This document shows positions 6,062-7,917 of a stretch of DNA of 7,917 nucleotides, piece by piece; the first letter of the stretch is position 1, and every line of letters starts with the position of its first letter. The translations under genes and the position numbers were made by a program. Source of the DNA: Kouleothrix aurantiaca (GTDB lineage: Bacteria > Chloroflexota > Chloroflexia > Chloroflexales > Roseiflexaceae); assembly GCA_001399705.1 (NCBI GenBank), contig LJCR01000082.1:1-7917 (forward strand). The letters are read 5' to 3'. Under the pieces are notes generated by a model, which ran no database searches, was not told where the DNA came from, and saw nothing but the letters and a program-made list of their open reading frames with translations.

Positions 6062-6102
6062 TAGCCGGGCGGCAGTTGGCAGTATGCAGTAGCCAGTAGC
6101 GT
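6061..6102. repeat. Tandem heptamer tract (module B, copy 3)
   Basis: Six gapless 7-bp units: GTAGCCG, GGCGGCA, GTTGGCA, GTATGCA, GTAGCCA and GTAGCGT. This is the same unit family as 71-175 but shorter (6 against 15), showing copy-number variation between loci in one genome. Confidence 0.8.
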
Positions 6103-6250
6103 TCAACCTGCGAACCTGGAACCTGTAAACCCGCAACCCTTTGCGTTCTTTGCGGTGAATTATTCCGTTCGTCCTTCGTCATTCGTCCTTCGTCGTACGC
6201 TAACCTGCAACCTGCCAACCTTCCAACTTGCAACAGTAATTGGAACCGCC

Positions 6251-7081
6251 ATGGCCGTTGAGTTCTCGCGCAACATCACCTTCGGGCAATACCTCGATCT
6301 GCGCTCGCCCATCCACCGGCTCGACCCGCGCACCAAGATCGTCGGCGTCGCGCTGCTCATGCTCGCAACCTTTCTGGTCGGCTCCAGCTTCGCCGGCTAC
6401 GCGATCCTGCTCGGCGCGGTCGCGCTCATCCAGCTCGTCTCGCGCATTCCGCTCGGCTATGTGCTGCGCGGCATGCGCCTGCTGTTCAGCACCATGCTGA
6501 TCATTTTCGTCTTCCAGGTGCTGTTCTACCCCAACCCATCGCCGGCCAGCACCTTCTGGCAGTGGGGCATCATCTCGATCTCAACCGACGGCCTCTTGCA
6601 GGGCGTGGTCTTCCTGGTGCGCGTCGTGCTGCTGTACTACTGGACCAGTACGCTCATGTTTGTGACGCCGCTGATGGACCTTGCCGACGGCCTGGAGGTG
6701 ATGTTCGACCCGCTCAAGCGCCTGCGCGTGCCGGTGAACGAGCTGGTGATGGTTGCGGTGATCGCGCTGAAGTTCGTGCCGCTGCTCGTCGCGGAGATCG
6801 AGCGCCTGGTCAAGGCGCAGGCCGCCCGTGGCGAGCGTTTCAACCAGGGCAGCCTGGTCGAGCGCGCCCGCAAGGTCGGCGGCATTCTCATCCCGCTGTT
6901 CGTCAACGCCTTCAACCGCGCCGAGGTGCTCACCACCGCCATGAACGCGCGCTGCTACCGTGGCGGGCGCGGGCGCACCAAGCGCCGCCTGCTCCAGTTC
7001 AACCGCATCGACGCGCTGGCGCTGCTGCTTGTCACGCTGCTGGCCGTGGGCGCAGTCGCCCTGAGCCGGCTCGTCCCGTAG
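6251..7081 (+). CDS. ecfT: EcfT-type transmembrane subunit of an energy-coupling factor (ECF) transporter
   Basis: An integral membrane scaffold that links a substrate-binding EcfS subunit to EcfA ATPases for import of vitamins or metal ions. From the ATG at 6251 it has 276 residues, typical for EcfT. The N-terminus (ITFGQYLDLRSPIHRLDPRTK, 9-29) carries the usual L-D-P-R-x-K before the first helix. Hydrophobic segments lie at about 30-64, 75-93, 115-138, 163-182 and 253-272. The cytoplasmic coupling region between about 183 and 238 holds the family's two Arg motifs: AARGERF (191-197) and NARCYRG (232-238). An upstream in-frame ATG at 6155 is rejected because the extra 32 residues are repeat translation. 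The Shine-Dalgarno is weak. The M20 hydrolase gene starts 20 bp downstream, suggesting an operon. No EcfA or EcfS gene is visible, so the substrate is unknown; partners may lie past the window or elsewhere. Confidence 0.92.
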   Translation: MAVEFSRNITFGQYLDLRSPIHRLDPRTKIVGVALLMLATFLVGSSFAGYAILLGAVALIQLVSRIPLGYVLRGMRLLFSTMLIIFVFQVLFYPNPSPASTFWQWGIISISTDGLLQGVVFLVRVVLLYYWTSTLMFVTPLMDLADGLEVMFDPLKRLRVPVNELVMVAVIALKFVPLLVAEIERLVKAQAARGERFNQGSLVERARKVGGILIPLFVNAFNRAEVLTTAMNARCYRGGRGRTKRRLLQFNRIDALALLLVTLLAVGAVALSRLVP

Positions 7082-7088
7082 CGCCACC

Positions 7089-7100
7089 AGGGAGAAGGGC
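7089..7100 (+). promoter_or_regulatory. Ribosome binding site of the M20 hydrolase gene
   Basis: The purine-rich AGGGAGAAGG lies a few bases before the ATG at 7102, inside the 20-bp gap after the EcfT stop codon. The absence of any promoter or terminator in this gap supports cotranscription. Confidence 0.6.
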
Positions 7101-7101
7101 C

Positions 7102-7917
7102 ATGACCGACGCCACTGCCGCGCTCGCCCACCTCGACGCACCTGGCATGATCGCGTTTCTGCGCGAGCTGGTGCGCACCCCCAGCGTATTCCTGCCGGGT
7201 GTGCCGGGCGCCAACGAGCAGCGCGCCGCCCAGCTGGTGCACGACCTGCTGAGCGAGTGGGGGTGGGAGCCGAGGTGGGAAGAAGTGGCGCCGGGGCGGC
7301 CGAACGTGATTGCCGATCTGCATGGCCGTGCCGGCAATTCAACCCGCACGCTGATCCTCGAAGGCCACACCGACGTCGTCACTCCTGGCGACCCCACAGC
7401 ATGGTCGCACGATACCTTCAGCGGCGAGATTGTGGATGGGCGCATGTACGGGCGCGGCACTGCCGACATGAAGGGTGGCGTGGCGGCCATGCTCTTTGCC
7501 GCCCGCGCCATCCAGCTGGCCGGCGCGCCCTTCGCCGGCACCATCCGCCTGCTGGTGCCAGTCGATGAAGAAGGGATGATGCTTGGCATCAAGCACATGG
7601 TTGCGCAGGGCCACGCCGACGGCGCAGCGGGCGCGATCATCTGCGAGCCCGAGGAGCGCGAGGTCTGCGTGGCACACAAAGGCTCGCTGCGTTTGCGCCT
7701 CGTGTCGCATGGCCGCATCGCGCACGGCGCCATGCCCGAGGAAGGCGTGAATGCGCTGGCGGCAATGGTGCGCCTGCTTGCGCGCGTGCTCCAGCTTGAG
7801 GCCGACGAGCAGCGCGCCCATGGCGTGCATCCCCTGCTGGGCAAGCCCTACATCACGCCCACCATCGCCCGCGCCCCACTCAGCGGCGACGCCAGCCAGA
7901 TCAACTGCCTGCCCGAC
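7102..7917 (+). CDS. M20-family metallohydrolase (ArgE/DapE/peptidase type), 3' end cut by the window
   Basis: A cytosolic co-catalytic metal (usually zinc) hydrolase that cleaves amide bonds; the window holds 272 codons with no stop. Start: the ATG at 7102 has GGGAGAAGG just upstream. The metal and catalytic motifs are in order: EGHTDVV (87-93) with His89 and Asp91; GRGTADMKGG (117-126) with bridging Asp122; VPVDEEG (152-158) with catalytic Glu156 and metal ligand Glu157; CEPEE (181-185) with a probable metal Glu182. The lid or dimerisation segment begins near SHGRIAHGAMP (202-212) with His208, and INCLPD at the window edge matches the family's N-x-x-P-D. The remaining catalytic-domain segment with the last metal His should lie past 7917. 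Family members act on acetylornithine, succinyl-diaminopimelate, dipeptides or formylaminopyrimidine, and sequence alone does not choose between these. It is spaced 20 bp behind the EcfT gene and probably cotranscribed with it. Confidence 0.92.
   Translation, partial: MTDATAALAHLDAPGMIAFLRELVRTPSVFLPGVPGANEQRAAQLVHDLLSEWGWEPRWEEVAPGRPNVIADLHGRAGNSTRTLILEGHTDVVTPGDPTAWSHDTFSGEIVDGRMYGRGTADMKGGVAAMLFAARAIQLAGAPFAGTIRLLVPVDEEGMMLGIKHMVAQGHADGAAGAIICEPEEREVCVAHKGSLRLRLVSHGRIAHGAMPEEGVNALAAMVRLLARVLQLEADEQRAHGVHPLLGKPYITPTIARAPLSGDASQINCLPD

Larger units (their letters stand above)
6006..6236. repeat. Composite intergenic repeat mosaic, copy 3
   Basis: This occupies nearly all of the 261-bp gap between the divergent acetyltransferase and EcfT genes. 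The order on the plus strand is: octamers (A) 6006-6061; heptamers (B) 6061-6102; AACCTGC-like units (C) about 6102-6138; CTTTGCGTTCTTTGCGG (second part of D) 6139-6156, identical over 18 bases to 292-309; TTCGTCCTTCGTC tract (E-like) about 6168-6199; then more C-like units about 6202-6236. The CTCCGTGCCTCTGTG core of module D is missing. Since no other 5' DNA is available, promoters for both flanking genes must lie in or at the edge of this copy. I see no convincing -35/-10 pair. Confidence 0.85.

Noticed and set aside
5990..6136. N-terminal extension of the acetyltransferase frame up to 6136
   Set aside because: The extra residues translate repeat modules A-C, and the conserved enzyme N-terminus starts at 5989 behind a GAGG.
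5187..6233. A 348-codon minus-strand frame overlapping the acetyltransferase gene
   Set aside because: It is Arg/Ala/Pro-rich and out of frame with the intact Cys-His-Asp motifs; it is a shadow frame in GC-rich DNA plus repeat translation.
6155..6250. Longer EcfT start at 6155
   Set aside because: The added 32 residues are encoded by repeat DNA, and the family N-terminus fits the ATG at 6251.
5990..6250. TPP or other riboswitch upstream of the EcfT gene
   Set aside because: No recognisable conserved aptamer core is present; the sequence is accounted for by repeat modules.
6581..7844. Long minus-strand frames opposite the EcfT and M20 genes (6581-7342 and 7032-7844)
   Set aside because: Both are antisense to genes with clear family motifs, and their compositions (Gln/His/Arg-rich or Ser/Arg-rich) look like shadows.

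Overview
The window looks like chromosomal DNA from a GC-rich bacterium. My best guess is a Chloroflexota (Chloroflexia-type) genome. This is inferred from a large HTH/NB-ARC/TPR regulator of a kind common there and from intergenic DNA filled with short degenerate repeats around CTCCGTGCCTCTGTG and CTTTGCGTTCTTTGCGG. No rRNA, tRNA or marker gene fixes the taxonomy. I see no CRISPR array, transposase, integrase, riboswitch or RNA gene.

Layout. 1-342 is a gene-free mosaic of short tandem repeats (copy 1). It abuts what may be a 12-codon relic of the 3' end of an arylamine N-acetyltransferase gene (330-371, minus). A good intrinsic terminator (450-474, minus) closes an AraC-family regulator gene (583-1569, minus). 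Next is an unrecognised, visibly AT-richer gene for a 214-residue soluble protein (1677-2321, minus), with a perfect Shine-Dalgarno. A 100-bp divergent promoter region separates it from a large HTH-NB-ARC-TPR regulator (2422-5019, plus). Repeat copy 2 (5047-5218) follows, then an arylamine N-acetyltransferase gene (5219-5989, minus), then repeat copy 3 (6006-6236). The window ends in a probable two-gene operon: an EcfT-type transporter subunit (6251-7081, plus) and an M20-family metallohydrolase (7102 to beyond the edge, plus).

How the parts fit. The AraC protein, the unknown protein and the STAND-type regulator form a regulatory block bounded by repeat copies 1 and 2. The acetyltransferase gene is bracketed by copies 2 and 3. 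Copy 3 is the only 5' region available to both the acetyltransferase and EcfT genes, so their promoters must lie in or beside repeat DNA. The least explained element is the repeat mosaic. Its modules keep one order and one orientation in the three copies, with octamer and heptamer tandem tracts joined in exact register. I found no convincing complete new defence or biosynthetic system. The repeats, the possible gene relic and the unknown protein next to the STAND regulator are the items that deserve a second look.
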